A stretch of 64,000 bases of DNA from Apodospora peruviana (GCA_033439685.1 JAUEDM010000010.1:62001-126000); one strand, 5' to 3'. Counted from the first letter of the stretch, positions 1-10,694 are shown. Notes: a model not told the origin generated them from the letters alone. A program made the numbers and translations.

Positions 1-954
1 TCAGCGCCCTTACCATGAGCTGATGCAATACGCCCGTCAACCGTACACCGTGTTCCCTCGACGCGCGGAGAGCATTCTCAACCAGCTTTGCATCGATCTC
101 GCGCAGCACAAGTTTCGTGCGCGGACCTTTGGCCTCATCAAAAAAAATGTCCGAGCCGGTCCAGGTGCCTTTGTCCGGGGCGGTCACGTTGCCTGTGATG
201 CCCAACCAGTTCACGAGGAAGGTGGGCAGGAAGAGACCAAGTAGTGGACCAAGCAGAAAAAGCCATGATATTGTGAAGCGCTTGGGTGTATCGAATTGCT
301 CGCCCAGAGTGAAGGTTTCAGGCGTGGTGATGTACGGGGAGTTATCATTTTGGGCAGACCGGACTGCAGTGAGAAAAGATCGGTGAAACGCGACGCCGGA
401 TGGACCATCGAGGATACTGTGTGAATAAACGAACGCGATGAGGGCTGAGTTTCGCTTGGGCAGGGGGATGACGATGACGCGCCAGAGGGGAGAGGAGGGG
501 GAAAGGGGCTTGTCGACGCTGGTCCTTAGCACACCCTCCACTTCGGTCCAGTAATTGTCGTCACTGACACGATCGGACACGGTGATGTGATCCTCGAGGT
601 TGAATGTCGTGGCGAGCTGGTAAAAGGCCTTTTCGGTGTGTCTGTCGCCGACGACGACGTTCAGAAAGGGGTGCTCCTCGACGCAGCGCCTCACGGGTGC
701 AATATATGAATGACGCGATTCTACATGGAAACGGTCCCCGAACTCGTAGACTGCGCCGATTATGACGTTGTGATAGAAGTTGAGGTGCTCACGGGTGATG
801 GTGCGCTGTTCATTTGGGCCTTTGGGTGCGCGTCAGCTTTTCGTTGTTGACATGAGATGAGTGGAGACTGGATGAAATGTGAGTGAGAGAACAGAGACTT
901 ACTGGCGTGTCGCAGTAGCTTTGTCTTGTCGTTTAATACTGGTATGTCCGGCAT
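1..954 (-). CDS. Alcohol acetyltransferase-like acyltransferase, 3' end outside window
   Basis: This gene runs leftward off the window, so its C-terminus is missing. Exon 1 is 954-903 (starts MPDIPVLNDKTKLLRHA), followed by an intron 902-820 with donor GTAAGT, branch GCTGAC and acceptor AAAG. Exon 2 is 819 to beyond base 1. The joined reading gives SPNEQRTITREHLNFYHN, the typical N-terminus of fungal alcohol acetyltransferase (AATase, PF07247) proteins. The motif HSILDG, preceding PSGVAF, fits the HxxxDG active-site motif of the CoA-dependent condensation/acetyltransferase superfamily. Such enzymes move an acyl group from acyl-CoA to an alcohol. The family call is by pattern and the substrate is unknown. 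It is divergent from the HET gene at 1762 and may be a tailoring enzyme of the accessory block, which is inference. Confidence 0.8.
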
Positions 955-1761
955 TATGTTCGATTGATATGAGGCACAGAACCGGTCAGAGTAAGTCTAG
1001 CGCTCGGTTGAGTTGTTTATGTCGTTGTCGGATCGCTCGGGTTTGTTGTATTTTCAGGAAGATTTGCGTTTGGACTTTTCAGTTGTTGCACTTCGTGCCT
1101 GAGGCATCAAAAAACACTTGGACTGTTCCTGGGGGGCTGGGTTTGGAAACAGGGGAGTAGAATTTTATCGGGACGTTTAAACGAACAATCCAATGGAAAT
1201 ACGAGAAGTAAAGTGCTGTGCACATCTCGTTTTCGCATTGAATTGAGAACTTGAAGTTGCATTGGACTAACGGGTTGTAAGACCCAGTTTCTTCGGTTCT
1301 TACCTCTATTTCTGCAAGCTTCTCCAGTTTGAGGAACCGGGCAGTTATCAGCCGTTTGGTCATTTCTTTGTTCTGAGCATTATACTGAGTCTCACGGGCT
1401 ATTTTTGTTTTCCGAAAGCTTCTCTTGTCTTTGAAGAGAATGTCTCGGGCCCGCCCCACATACGCCAGGCAGAACCCAGTTCGCCAGCGATCTGTTTGAT
1501 GGCTAGCCCCTATTCCGGCCCACTAGAATCATGAGTTTCAGCACCCTTTACTGGTCGGTACGTCAATCCTGTACCTAGGAACCACCCCTCAATGGCCTCC
1601 AAGGATCCGGATCCTGACTGGGGCCTGCAGATCACAACGACCCCTCTGCAAAAGGATGAAGATATCTCAAGTTAACCATCTCGTTCTCAATTTCAAGTTC
1701 TTCTCGAAAGCAACAAAGGAAAACTAAAATCCAGTCGACTTCCACGACACCAGTCGCAAAA
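955..1761. other. Intergenic region, no convincing gene
   Basis: This stretch lies between the divergent acetyltransferase-like gene and the HET gene and should hold both promoters. A 126-codon open frame at 1079-1459 (-) has no recognisable domain, and I do not call it a gene. Confidence 0.5.
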
Positions 1762-4700
1762 ATGAGACATCAACTCAAAGAGATCCACATCAGGAACATC
1801 CAGGAGCAACATGACATTGCCATCTTCGACAAGGTCATGCGCAACCACGACTCGGAACCCATCAACGATCCCGATGTGCTGTCAATGCGGCAGGACTACG
1901 ACGACGTGAAGGACTTCAACCGCGACTTGCCCAAGCCTGATGAGCCCAAAAGGACTCGCGACAAGGATGGAATGACCGACGACGACCGCGACCGCGTCAG
2001 GGTCTGGATGCAAACCAACAGCCCCGACAACTCAGGTGCGCTTGAAGATGACAAAGATTTCGGCAAACAGGAAGCTGAAGAGGCAAAATTCCAAGAGTAC
2101 AGACACCATCAGTTCGTGAAGCGCTGGGGCCTGCTGCATGAGTCCAAGGCAGAGAAGAACGAGGAGTGGTTCATCGAATCACCTCCCGTCCTCGACGAAA
2201 GCGACCCAGAGTATCTGTGCGATATGTGTCGCCAAATCGATTTCTCTATTCTGTTCTCACAGCGAGGTTTGCCGGGGAACCACAAACCGGGGCCGACGGT
2301 CATTCAGGTGTACGGGATCCCCAAGCTCATGAAGGAAGTCGACTGTTCGTTTTGCAGTCTTCTTCGCCGAGGGTTGGAGGCTGAATGTTCCCCGGAAGAC
2401 CTCGAAAAGTCGGTTGCGGGCCCAGAAATCAAGACTTTCAAGATTGCGGTGCTCGATGAAGGGCCGAAGCACGCACAGCGGCTTGAAATCGAGTTTGGCG
2501 ACCTCAATGACACGGCCATTCCACGACTCATTGTACAGAAGATGGTAGCTGCTCCTGATTCTGGGCCACTGGCTTTTGAGGGTCTTCTTGTTCGTCAAAA
2601 CGTTGCTGACGTGCAGCGTCTTCGCGACTGGCTTCGTTGCTGCGAGGAAGACCACCCAACTCAAAAGCAGACCCCTCACCAGTGGTCTGACCAAAAGACG
2701 CTGCGCGTCATCGACACGGTCGACAACTGCGTCAAGTCAGTAGAAATGCCCTGCCGCTACGCATGTCTCTCCTACGTCTGGGGAAAGGGGACGCAAGCCC
2801 AGCTTACGGCCAGCACAAAGACCATCCTTGAAAGCCCAGGGGGGTTGCTCGAAACCTCACTCGGTCTAAACCAGACCATCAAAGATGCAATCCAAGTCAG
2901 CCGTGACGTTGGCCTGCGGTACATCTGGATCGATGCGCTCTGCATCATCCAGGACGATCTGGAAGACAAAATGGCCATCATATCCAACATGAGCTTCATC
3001 TACGGCAATGCTGTCCTAACAATAGTAGCCGCGACAAACTCGGATCCAGCCCAGGGTCTCCCCGGCGTCAAATTACCTCGCTCAAGAGCACAAATCACAG
3101 AGAAGCTGCAGGGCATGGAACTGGCTATAGCGTTTCACGATCAACGGCGTCCATACGACGAGATCGAAACCTCGGTCTGGAACTCGCGCGCCTGGACCTT
3201 CCAGGAACGCCATCTCTCCCAGCGATCAGTCTACTTTACGTTTTGGCAAATGTGCTTCACCTGCCCGCACGGGACAGCATACGAAGACACCGTCCCGGTC
3301 CAAGATCTAGCAGGCTACAAGCCGCTTCCCCTAAACAACCAGACACGATTGACATCGAACCTGCACGAGCTACAAATGACCGTCTTCGGCGACGAGACGC
3401 AGGCCCAATACCCCAACAAAGCTATGCTGGCCAAGGGACAATCGTCAGTAATCTGGATGGCCGAAGACCCGAACAATCCCAAGGAGATCCACCCGGAGGG
3501 AATCATTCCCATATATGAGTTTGAGCCCGTCCCCGACTCCGCTGGCGCGAGGACAGGCACCCTTCTTTTGAAAGGCGAGACACTGTGGCGCGCCTACGCG
3601 AACGCGGTAAGCATGTACACCAAACGGCAAATGACGTGGCAGAGCGATGCGCTCAACGCGTTCACGGGCGTGGGCGACCTCGTCGCGCAGGGCGTCAACA
3701 CGACCTTCTGGTTTGGTCTCCCCGAATTCGCGTTCGATCAGGCACTGCTCTGGTACCCTCAAACCCAGTTAGTCCGCCGAGATCTGAATATCCCGACGTG
3801 GAGCTGGGCGGCGTGGCAGGGCCATAGTTCCTATCGCGGCCGCGGGTGGCACAACGCCATCACGTTTCCGTCCTTCAATTGCGTGAAATGGTTGCGACGG
3901 ATAGACAAGCAGACCATGATCGAGCGATATCTTGCTCCCGGCAACCGAACACCGCAAGAAATTGAAGCTTTTAATCAACGGTTGGGCACGCAGCTGCTCT
4001 TGTCAGAGCTCAACCCGGATGACCTGTTCCATCTTGCCAACTTCAATAGGTCTGGATGGGAATTGGAGTCAGACGATAAAGATCGCAACGAGCATATCTA
4101 TGTTCATCGCACTGCATATCCAGGGCTGCGGTTCAGCTATCCTATCTCCCTGCCTAACGAGCCGTTGCTCGAACGGCCCGACCCGAAAGATGGGACGCTG
4201 TTCTTCTCTGCGCGTTCTGTTTACGCTCGGTTTTACGATATTTCTTCGTCTGAGACATTTTCCGCCAACGAATTCATTGTCCCGGGTCGGTTGGAGCATG
4301 AGTACCTACAGATCGGGCTCAATTCTAACAGTGAAACCACGCCACGGGAGATACATAGGTCAGCGACTAGACTCCGCCCCTGGCAGCATGTGATCTATCA
4401 CCAGGGGTACCGGGCCGGATTTCTGTATCTCAACGTCCCAGACTCTGAGATCGATTTATCAGATCACGAGAATTATGAACTTGTGGCAGTGTCGAGGGAC
4501 TCGATACCGCATATTGCGCCCCCAGCGCAGGGGTGGGATGTCTACTGGAAATCCCATCCGGCGATGATGCAGGACCATATCTATTTTCGGGAGGAATGGG
4601 GCGACGCCGAGTCGCTTGTTGCCATGCCGGAGATTGATTTCTCCAAGGGGCCGGAGACGTATACTGTTAGTGAGAATGGGGACCCGAAGTGGGATGAGGG

Positions 4701-4863
4701 TAGATTTGGGCCGGTCACCTGGCTGGATGTGTATAATGTTTTGTTGGTTAGGAGGAAAGAGACGGGTCGGGTGTTGGCGGAGCGGATTGGGGTTGGTAAG
4801 GTCAGTGTTAATGCTTTTAGGTATGCGAAGCCGGGGGATGCTGGTGTTGTTGGGTTGGTTTAG
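1762..4863 (+). CDS. HET-domain (heterokaryon incompatibility) protein, 1033 aa
   Basis: One uninterrupted exon encodes 1033 residues, with the start ATG in CAAAAATGAG context. The HET domain (PF06985) begins near residue 330 with RYACLSYVWG, followed by YIWIDALCIIQDD, an IYGNAVLTIVAA block and the RAWTFQER motif that usually closes the domain. The N-terminal 330 residues include a CDMC and CSFC cysteine pair, common in this family. The C-terminal half has WSWAAW and no recognised domain. HET proteins trigger cell death after fusion of unlike hyphae; the specific partner is unknown. The frame is intact, unlike the HET relic at 6443-8199. It ends 448 bases before the UstYa-like gene on the same strand. 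Confidence 0.93.
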   Translation: MRHQLKEIHIRNIQEQHDIAIFDKVMRNHDSEPINDPDVLSMRQDYDDVKDFNRDLPKPDEPKRTRDKDGMTDDDRDRVRVWMQTNSPDNSGALEDDKDFGKQEAEEAKFQEYRHHQFVKRWGLLHESKAEKNEEWFIESPPVLDESDPEYLCDMCRQIDFSILFSQRGLPGNHKPGPTVIQVYGIPKLMKEVDCSFCSLLRRGLEAECSPEDLEKSVAGPEIKTFKIAVLDEGPKHAQRLEIEFGDLNDTAIPRLIVQKMVAAPDSGPLAFEGLLVRQNVADVQRLRDWLRCCEEDHPTQKQTPHQWSDQKTLRVIDTVDNCVKSVEMPCRYACLSYVWGKGTQAQLTASTKTILESPGGLLETSLGLNQTIKDAIQVSRDVGLRYIWIDALCIIQDDLEDKMAIISNMSFIYGNAVLTIVAATNSDPAQGLPGVKLPRSRAQITEKLQGMELAIAFHDQRRPYDEIETSVWNSRAWTFQERHLSQRSVYFTFWQMCFTCPHGTAYEDTVPVQDLAGYKPLPLNNQTRLTSNLHELQMTVFGDETQAQYPNKAMLAKGQSSVIWMAEDPNNPKEIHPEGIIPIYEFEPVPDSAGARTGTLLLKGETLWRAYANAVSMYTKRQMTWQSDALNAFTGVGDLVAQGVNTTFWFGLPEFAFDQALLWYPQTQLVRRDLNIPTWSWAAWQGHSSYRGRGWHNAITFPSFNCVKWLRRIDKQTMIERYLAPGNRTPQEIEAFNQRLGTQLLLSELNPDDLFHLANFNRSGWELESDDKDRNEHIYVHRTAYPGLRFSYPISLPNEPLLERPDPKDGTLFFSARSVYARFYDISSSETFSANEFIVPGRLEHEYLQIGLNSNSETTPREIHRSATRLRPWQHVIYHQGYRAGFLYLNVPDSEIDLSDHENYELVAVSRDSIPHIAPPAQGWDVYWKSHPAMMQDHIYFREEWGDAESLVAMPEIDFSKGPETYTVSENGDPKWDEGRFGPVTWLDVYNVLLVRRKETGRVLAERIGVGKVSVNAFRYAKPGDAGVVGLV

Positions 4864-5310
4864 GATATACACATGTAGTCGGAGTTTAAGACCGTGGAAG
4901 CCGGTGGGAAGCTATCTTAAGTTGAGTAGAACTGGAAGATAAAGTAGGTAGGCACAACACCACATGCAGGCATGCTACTGCTTGAGCACTGCTACTAAAC
5001 TCGCAGTCTATTATATGGAGGATGGAGGTGCTTGAGAGATGCATGCTAGTTATCCCGCCACCCAAAGGCAGCTGATCCCGGAGCGATTGATCCCGGATAG
5101 ATAGTTGGCGACATTTACCCACTCAGGCTGAATGACCATCCAGAGCGTCTGTTAAGCCAAGTATGGCATCTTCATACCAGCCCTAAAACAACTCGGCTAA
5201 GCACTTGATGAAAGCTTGATTGACTTAAGCAACGTGGCCAAGCATTTGTGCTCGTCTTTCTTTACCATTTTTCTTTCTCAGTCACACTGTCTTGCAGCAT
5301 AGACGCAACA

Positions 5311-6142
5311 ATGGCGGCCCGACATCATGACTTCGCGGAGGATATCGAGTCTGCTTCATTTCTGCCAGACCAAGTGAAGGAGCGTGTATCAGAGGATGAT
5401 GGATTTCTTCATGCTCACAACCAACGCTGGAGACCGTGGCACCTCATCCTGTACGCGCTGATAGTCGTCATATCCTTCGCTCTTGGCAGATATTCATCAT
5501 TTGCACAAGACGCCAAAGATGACAGTCTTCCTTTATCCCAGTCCATGATCGGGCGAGGTATTATCCCCCTCCCCCCTTCCCCTTTCAATTGTATGATCGC
5601 AACTGACAGCGACAGTGCCCCACAAAACCACCATCTTCAAGCCCGAGCCAGGGTACAACGACGACCCTTTCGGTCCAGATATGCTCCAAAGCCCGTGGCA
5701 CCTACTCGCACCGCCAGGAAAAGGCCACATCCGAGTCGACGACCCATCAGCGTGGAACATATCGGGAGGCTACCCCCTAAACGATACCGGCGCCGAGGAA
5801 TACACGCTCTCCGTCTTCCACCAGCTTCACTGCTTGGCAACCATCAAGTCCAAGATGTCCCGTCTGCAAGACTGGTACGAGGGTGAAAACGACAAGGAGT
5901 ATTTGAGGTTTTCTCTTGGTGAGGAGTATGTTAGGGAGGAACATGTTTACCACTGCTTCGATTACATCCGGCAGGCGATCATGTGTGCGGGCGATACGGC
6001 GTTGGAAAAGGCCAGGACCGTGGATGGGAAGGTGGTGAGAGGGGTGGACGGTTGGGGGGCTGGGCATTACTGTCGGGATTGGGATGTGATTTTCAGGTGG
6101 GCGGAGGAGCATCGCAGTGGGGATTTGGAAGGGATTGATTGA
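5311..6142 (+). CDS. UstYa-family (DUF3328) membrane oxidase-like protein
   Basis: Exons are 5311-5557 and 5616-6142; the 58-base intron has donor GTATTA and acceptor GACAG. The product is 257 aa. A single transmembrane helix (about residues 43-60, WHLILYALIVVISFALG) is followed by a lumenal domain with two HxxHC motifs, HQLHC near residue 150 and HVYHC near 191. The second is followed by FDYIRQAIMCAGD, typical of DUF3328 (PF11807). UstYa-type proteins such as UstYa of ustiloxin B and CctO of cyclochlorotine act in oxidative tailoring or cyclisation of fungal peptides. All expected ligands are present, so the gene looks functional. It lies about 4 kb from the precursor-like gene at 10234-10694; co-function is inferred, not shown. 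Confidence 0.9.
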
Positions 6143-6442
6143 GCGCATGAAGTGAGTTTTGGGTTTGGGAGCTTCGATGGCGTTATGGGTTTCTAATAAG
6201 GGAGTAAAGTACATGGGCCTACAGAATTCGTGTAGATAATTCCCTGCGTTGAATATTTAAAACGAGAGACTATCACTGGCACCAGCGGCTCAGAACGAAC
6301 AGGGGGTTTTAAGATAACGTTAGATGTAATAAATAAAAAGAAGACATTTAAAAACAGATATTCCTCTTGGTGTTGATACTCGCGAGTCGTTTAAGCATTG
6401 TCATAATAACGAAGAACCTAGATGCAAAGAAACATTATGAAG

Positions 6443-8199
6443 TTAGATGAGTCTGATCTTCCGCTTTCTGACATCAAAAAAAGTCCCAAGCAGCTTCCGC
6501 TGCGCAGAAGCTTCCGGCCACCCCGGAGGCCCTCCCTTATCTGAACTATTGAACCGTGTGATGCACGACAAGGCCATGTATCCAACCCGGCAATAATATC
6601 TGACGTTGCTTGTCGCCTCTACCCTTTGTAGAACCAGACCATAGAAATTGATTCTCCAGTGCGAATTTATGAGCTTGAAGCTGCTGGTCATTCCAATCGG
6701 TAGAAATGCAAGATCTGATTCTATAGCTACTGTCCCAACATTCGCGGGGTGGGTATCCGGTATCACCAGCGCTGTCCAGTCCCATGAACCATCTCGGCTC
6801 CCATGCCTGCCTTGGTCGTTTTGGAAACCGCGATCTCTCTGAATATTCGGTGTGGCGTCTATCGGGCTCAGCGCAATATACTCGAACGCGGTCATCTTAA
6901 TGGAGAGCCTGCTACCGGGCCTTATTTTAGTTATCAGTCGGTGGATGTTGAGAAAGGCGCCTTGTCTCGGCCCGTAAGGGCAAGCGAGCTTGGATGGCGT
7001 ACCGGAGCAGTAGCGGCGAACCGTGCAGCAAGTCTTCAAGTCGAATATTGATATTGGTGGATGCAGGTTGGGGAAATTCGACTGGATATCGTACCGCAGC
7101 CCACGACCATGATGGGGCACAGAGTTTATCAAAGGTGTCGAGGGAAGGCGTATCGTGCCGGGCCTGTATATTCCAAAGCAGACCGAGCGGAAGTCCAGAT
7201 GTCAAGTGTCCAGTGATGCAAGTATCGTCAGACAACCGCTCCTGTTGAATAAACTCGGCAACTCTTTGAAGGGCAACCAATCGGTCCAAATCGTAAGTGA
7301 GCGTCCGCCTGGTAAATTCTCGGACGCAACTCGCCCACAATCCTAAGTTGGCTCTGGCCCGATTATACCCGTGCCCGGATCGTGCATGGACCGGGATTTC
7401 ATAGTTGGATATACGGTTAAGAATGGTATTGGACTTAGCCGCCTCTTGGCCGGTTTGGGGGTAGGTTCCGCGTAGGTATAGATTTTCGTCTATCTTTGAG
7501 GTTGGCCGTTTCTGTCTTTGGAGGATGATATTCGACTTCACCCCAGCAGTGACTCAGGGCAATGAAGGTGCCAGTCTCTTCCTCTGAAGTCTCGTACAGC
7601 CAGGGACCCTGCGCTGAATCGCCCACTGCGACCAGTCGTGTGGGCAACTTCTTGACGCCGTGATGGGAATCGCGACATGCCTCATGGGACATGCACTCGT
7701 TGGCCCAAATCGAGATGAAATGTGCGGCTTCCTCAACAAAAAAGGTCAACGGAGAGGGAACGGGCGATCTTGATTATAGGCCAGGGCGGCGACTCTTCTA
7801 ATGGCTGAGATTCCCCGTAGAACTGTAAACTTTAACCTCCCGCCAACGCCCCTTGGGCGAATAAACGCGCACAGCCAGAGTATTAGTTCTCGACTCAAGA
7901 CGCAGATCGAAGCGTCGATTGTGGAAGTCATTAAGGGCGATTGTCTCTTTCACAAGGTCGAGAATAGCTTTGCACACAACGCAAGTCGAAGACGTGGCGA
8001 AGAAATCGGGCACGCTGGCCGCTGGGCTCAAGTGGATCAATTTGTCCTGATGGTTCTTATAAGGTTGCCACTACGCGGAGTCCAGGTTGCTGCAAGCGGA
8101 ACAGCACGCCGGTAACTCAGAAACCGAACCTTCAGAACTCACACCGGCGGCGTGAGCTTCGTTAATGCTGGTTCCGTCACCGTCAAATAAAGGGTCCAT
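6443..8199 (-). pseudogene. Broken HET-domain gene with internal deletion
   Basis: Reading leftward from an ATG at 8199, the sequence shows a HET-type N-terminus with CCSACSNLD, then an in-frame TAG. It resumes in another frame with a CVVCKAILDLVK segment, then LPTRL and FIALSHCWG, the start of the HET domain. Just after the ENLxDRKxxIP-like part (TANLKDRRKSIP) the sequence jumps to C-terminal HET-protein features: TYDLDRLVALQRVA, then APSWSWAAV. The central block carrying the WIDxLCIxQD region is absent. A further frame change precedes the tail (FYGLVLQRV, 6600-6650). Stop, frame changes and loss of the domain core make a functional product very unlikely. Positions of the individual breaks are approximate. 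Confidence 0.85.
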
Positions 8200-8277
8200 T
8201 ATGGTCGTTGTACTTCAGGCCAAGTAACTTAAACAGGACCAATATTGGAAACGTGGAGAGCAAGGAGATTAAAAAAA

Positions 8278-8425
8278 GTGGCACTGTGTAGTATGAAGAG
8301 GTGGCACTGTGTAGTACAAAGAGGATGCCTAGAGCAAAATGTTACGCCCATGCTCGCTCTGGGCTCGCTCTGGGCTCGCTTCGGGCTCGGCGTTCGGCCC
8401 GCTTCGGGCTCGGCGCGCGGCCCGG
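8278..8425. repeat. Short tandem repeats upstream of the propeller gene
   Basis: A 23-base unit starting GTGGCACTGTGTAGTA occurs twice in tandem (8278-8300, 8301-8323). It is followed at about 8352-8425 by degenerate GC-rich units of the form GGGCTCGCT(C/T) and GGGCTCGGCG. These lie in the promoter region of the gene at 8607. Confidence 0.75.
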
Positions 8426-8606
8426 GGTCGCTCCGGTCAAACCAACGGCCATTCCATCTTTTGGTCAGCTACCCATTATTATATAGAAGGGACAACTCCC
8501 TCACCTACCTATGTGCCTTTGGATGCAGTCCAGTTTCTCAACACGTGCTTCAGCTTGCATTTCCGACAACAACCAAAAAGAAATATCTACACACACATTC
8601 AACTTC

Positions 8607-9602
8607 ATGATGATCGGGCTACCACTCCTGGCCGTTTTTCTGCCGGCGGCGGCGACCGTCCAAGGTCGTCTCCTCATTGAAGCGAGTCGGGACTTTCCTC
8701 TGGGCTCCGAGGTCGAAAATCTCGCGCTGCGACCGTCTGGATCCGTTCTCGCTACCGTCTACACCTCTCCACCACAGGGCATCTACGAAGTGGCGCCCCA
8801 TCAGAACTCGACACCAAAGCTGCTGTATACCTTCACAAACACCACCGGTGCCTGCGGCATCACGGCCTCCCCAACGGAGCCGGACGTGTTTTTCGTCATG
8901 ACCGGTAACTTTTCTTTCGACACCTTGTCTCCCGCGCCGGGCTCATACGCGATTCATCGTCTTTCCTTCGACAAGAAGTGCGGCGACAAGCCAATCGTCA
9001 AGAAAATAGCCGCGCTGGGGGCGATTGCGCAGCCGAACGGGATTACGTCAGTCCCCAAATCGTCTTATCTCTTAATCGCGGACAGCGTCGGCGGTTTTGT
9101 CTATCGGTTCGACACTTTGACGCTACAGCTGACGACGTACTTTGATCACCCACTCCTCAAACCGCTTCCCGGTCCCATTCGGTTTGGTGTCAACGGCGTC
9201 AAGCTTTCGAGAGGCTATATGTATTTCAGCAACACGAACCAGCAGATCGTGGCGAGGATCAAGGCCACTGGCAGGGAAGAAACTGTCCCCCTGACTGGAA
9301 ATCCGGAGACTGTCGCCACGTCCACGCCCGTGGATGACTTTATCGTCAACGACCTGAACGGCGATGTCTATCTCGCTGAGCAGGATCCCATCAACGGGAT
9401 TGGGCTTGTCAGTAAAAATGCCTACGGTTCGGTTCCGGTCACGATCGCCAGCGGGCCACCGCTGCTTGGTCCGACTGCTGCCATCTGGGCTAAATGTGCA
9501 GTGGGCAAAACGTTGCTTGTTTCGGTTACTGGAGGGTTCGAGCAGTTTGTTACCAAGAATTTTACTGGGGGAGGGAAAGTGGTGGTTGTGCATCTGGAGT
9601 AA
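8607..9602 (+). CDS. Secreted SMP-30/gluconolactonase-like six-bladed propeller
   Basis: I start at the ATG at 8607 because it opens a clear signal peptide, MMIGLPLLAVFLPAAATVQG; the open frame extends upstream without such a signal. The mature protein of about 310 residues has repeated beta-propeller strands: VENLALRPSGSVLATVY, PNGITSVPKSSYLLIADS, GVNGVKLSRGYMYFSNT and VDDFIVNDLNGDVYLAEQ. This spacing matches fungal SMP-30/gluconolactonase-like TolB-type propellers. Such proteins occur near secondary-metabolite genes in fungi, but the substrate cannot be read from sequence. There is a single exon and no defect visible. It lies between the HET relic and the precursor-like gene. Confidence 0.8.
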   Translation: MMIGLPLLAVFLPAAATVQGRLLIEASRDFPLGSEVENLALRPSGSVLATVYTSPPQGIYEVAPHQNSTPKLLYTFTNTTGACGITASPTEPDVFFVMTGNFSFDTLSPAPGSYAIHRLSFDKKCGDKPIVKKIAALGAIAQPNGITSVPKSSYLLIADSVGGFVYRFDTLTLQLTTYFDHPLLKPLPGPIRFGVNGVKLSRGYMYFSNTNQQIVARIKATGREETVPLTGNPETVATSTPVDDFIVNDLNGDVYLAEQDPINGIGLVSKNAYGSVPVTIASGPPLLGPTAAIWAKCAVGKTLLVSVTGGFEQFVTKNFTGGGKVVVVHLE

Positions 9603-9657
9603 TTTATAGAGTGGACGTGATAACCGAGTGAAAATAGAGCAGAGTAGGCCAGCTATC

Positions 9658-9701
9658 AACGTGTCATAGAGTAGAACGTGTCATAGAGTAGAACATGTCA
9701 T
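9658..9701. repeat. 17-base tandem repeat, about 2.6 copies
   Basis: The unit AACGTGTCATAGAGTAG starts at 9658 and 9675, with a partial third copy at 9692, in the 3' flank of the propeller gene. Confidence 0.85.
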
Positions 9702-10233
9702 CAATGAATTATGTCGTCGTTGGAGTTTTCTTGCAGCCAGTTTAATTGTAAGCGATAAGGGAGCTTTCTTTACCACTGCATGGCAGCAGCGCTGGTAGTA
9801 GTTGTTCACGGGATCGTGTGAAGCGCATGTCCGGATTGCTGGCAGATCGAGTTAGTAACCCCATCTTCGGCCAGCCAGACTGACTTTCACGGTGGCCAAG
9901 AAAGCTGCCGGCAGGGTTTATGCACGGGTTGACTTATCGAGGTGGAGATATGAAGGGTGCTTGGAGCCAGGGACAAGCATAATCCACGAAGTCATGTAGT
10001 AAGTTCTGAGTGAATTTGCTGTCAGTCACTGCATGTCGTTGAACCCTGCAGGCAGCTGAATCACATGTCGTACAGTCATATACTGGTCTGCCATTGCTGT
10101 CTGGATAGTAACCCATAGCCTTGAATCCATGACCTTCACCCCCTTTAACTAGGTAGCTAAGTATATGTCATCGGAAGTACTGTAGTGCCCAGTACATGTA
10201 GATAGTTCCAGAATCCGACAAGACCTTTAAGAT

Positions 10234-10694
10234 TCAGCAATCCTCCTCGCCTTCAGCGCCCGACGGAACCAACCAAGCTGTTCAACTTGTTTATTAGCCG
10301 TTTGTGATAACCGCATGTCACTATACATGGGGGCTTCCTAACTGTCGAACGGTGTTGCTCGCTTTTCCTTCTCCGCAGCAGCGGCTGCCTCCTCGCCTTC
10401 AGCCCCCGGCGGAACCATCTAAGTTGTTGGGTAAGAGAGAGCAAACCATTATTAGCTGTCTGCATTAAGTATGTCCAAGTCGCCCTGACCTGCATGGAGT
10501 GAGTGGTGGTGTCTTACTGAAGAACGCCCCTCCCGGCTTCTCTTTGGTAGCAGCGGTTTCGCCCTCGGCTCCTGCAGGAACGGCTCAGAAGAAAACTCCG
10601 TCCCGCTTTTCCTCGGTCGGGGGGGCGAGGGGGCGACTGGAGCGGCTAGAGTAAAAGCCGCAAAGGGGAGAACAAGGACTGACTGGGTTTCCAT
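10234..10694 (-). CDS. Candidate secreted repeat precursor peptide (RiPP-like), 98 aa
   Basis: No known gene is recognised. Exons 10694-10518, 10418-10343 and 10277-10234 join in phase (177+76+44 = 297 nt). Introns are 99 and 65 nt, with donors GTAAGA and GTTAGG and CTAATAA branch sites. The product opens with a hydrophobic secretory leader (SVLVLPFAAFTLAAPVAPS). It contains two dibasic Kex2-type sites (LPKR, KEKR) and ends with MVPPGAEGEE, then an alanine stretch, KEKR, and ATPFDTWLVPSGAEGEEDC. A third copy of the same motif (VPAGAEGE, flanked by EEKR and KEKP) lies in exon 1 but in a different frame. Leader, Kex2 sites and repeats are the hallmarks of dikaritin-type precursors, and HxxHC proteins flank it. 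Function is inferred. An unrelated repeat secreted protein is the main alternative. Confidence 0.55.
10247..10620 (-). repeat. Three diverged copies of a coding unit within the precursor-like gene
   Basis: Copies of GTTCCnnCnGGnGC(C/T)GA(A/G)GGCGA begin at about 10581, 10415 and 10269 on the minus strand (166 and 146 nt apart). Copies 1 and 2 each continue through an A/K/E-rich stretch to TTC(T/G)(T/A)CA directly before a GT donor, so the intron sits at the same place in each unit. Exon and intron therefore look duplicated together. Confidence 0.75.

Noticed and set aside
1079..1459. 126-codon open frame on the minus strand
   Set aside because: No domain, biased composition or splice context; overlaps the divergent promoter region.
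10234..10694. Alpha-factor-type mating pheromone precursor
   Set aside because: Kex2 sites and leader fit, but the repeats do not contain the short W...C...W-type pheromone core known from Sordariomycetes and there is no C-terminal repeated decapeptide.
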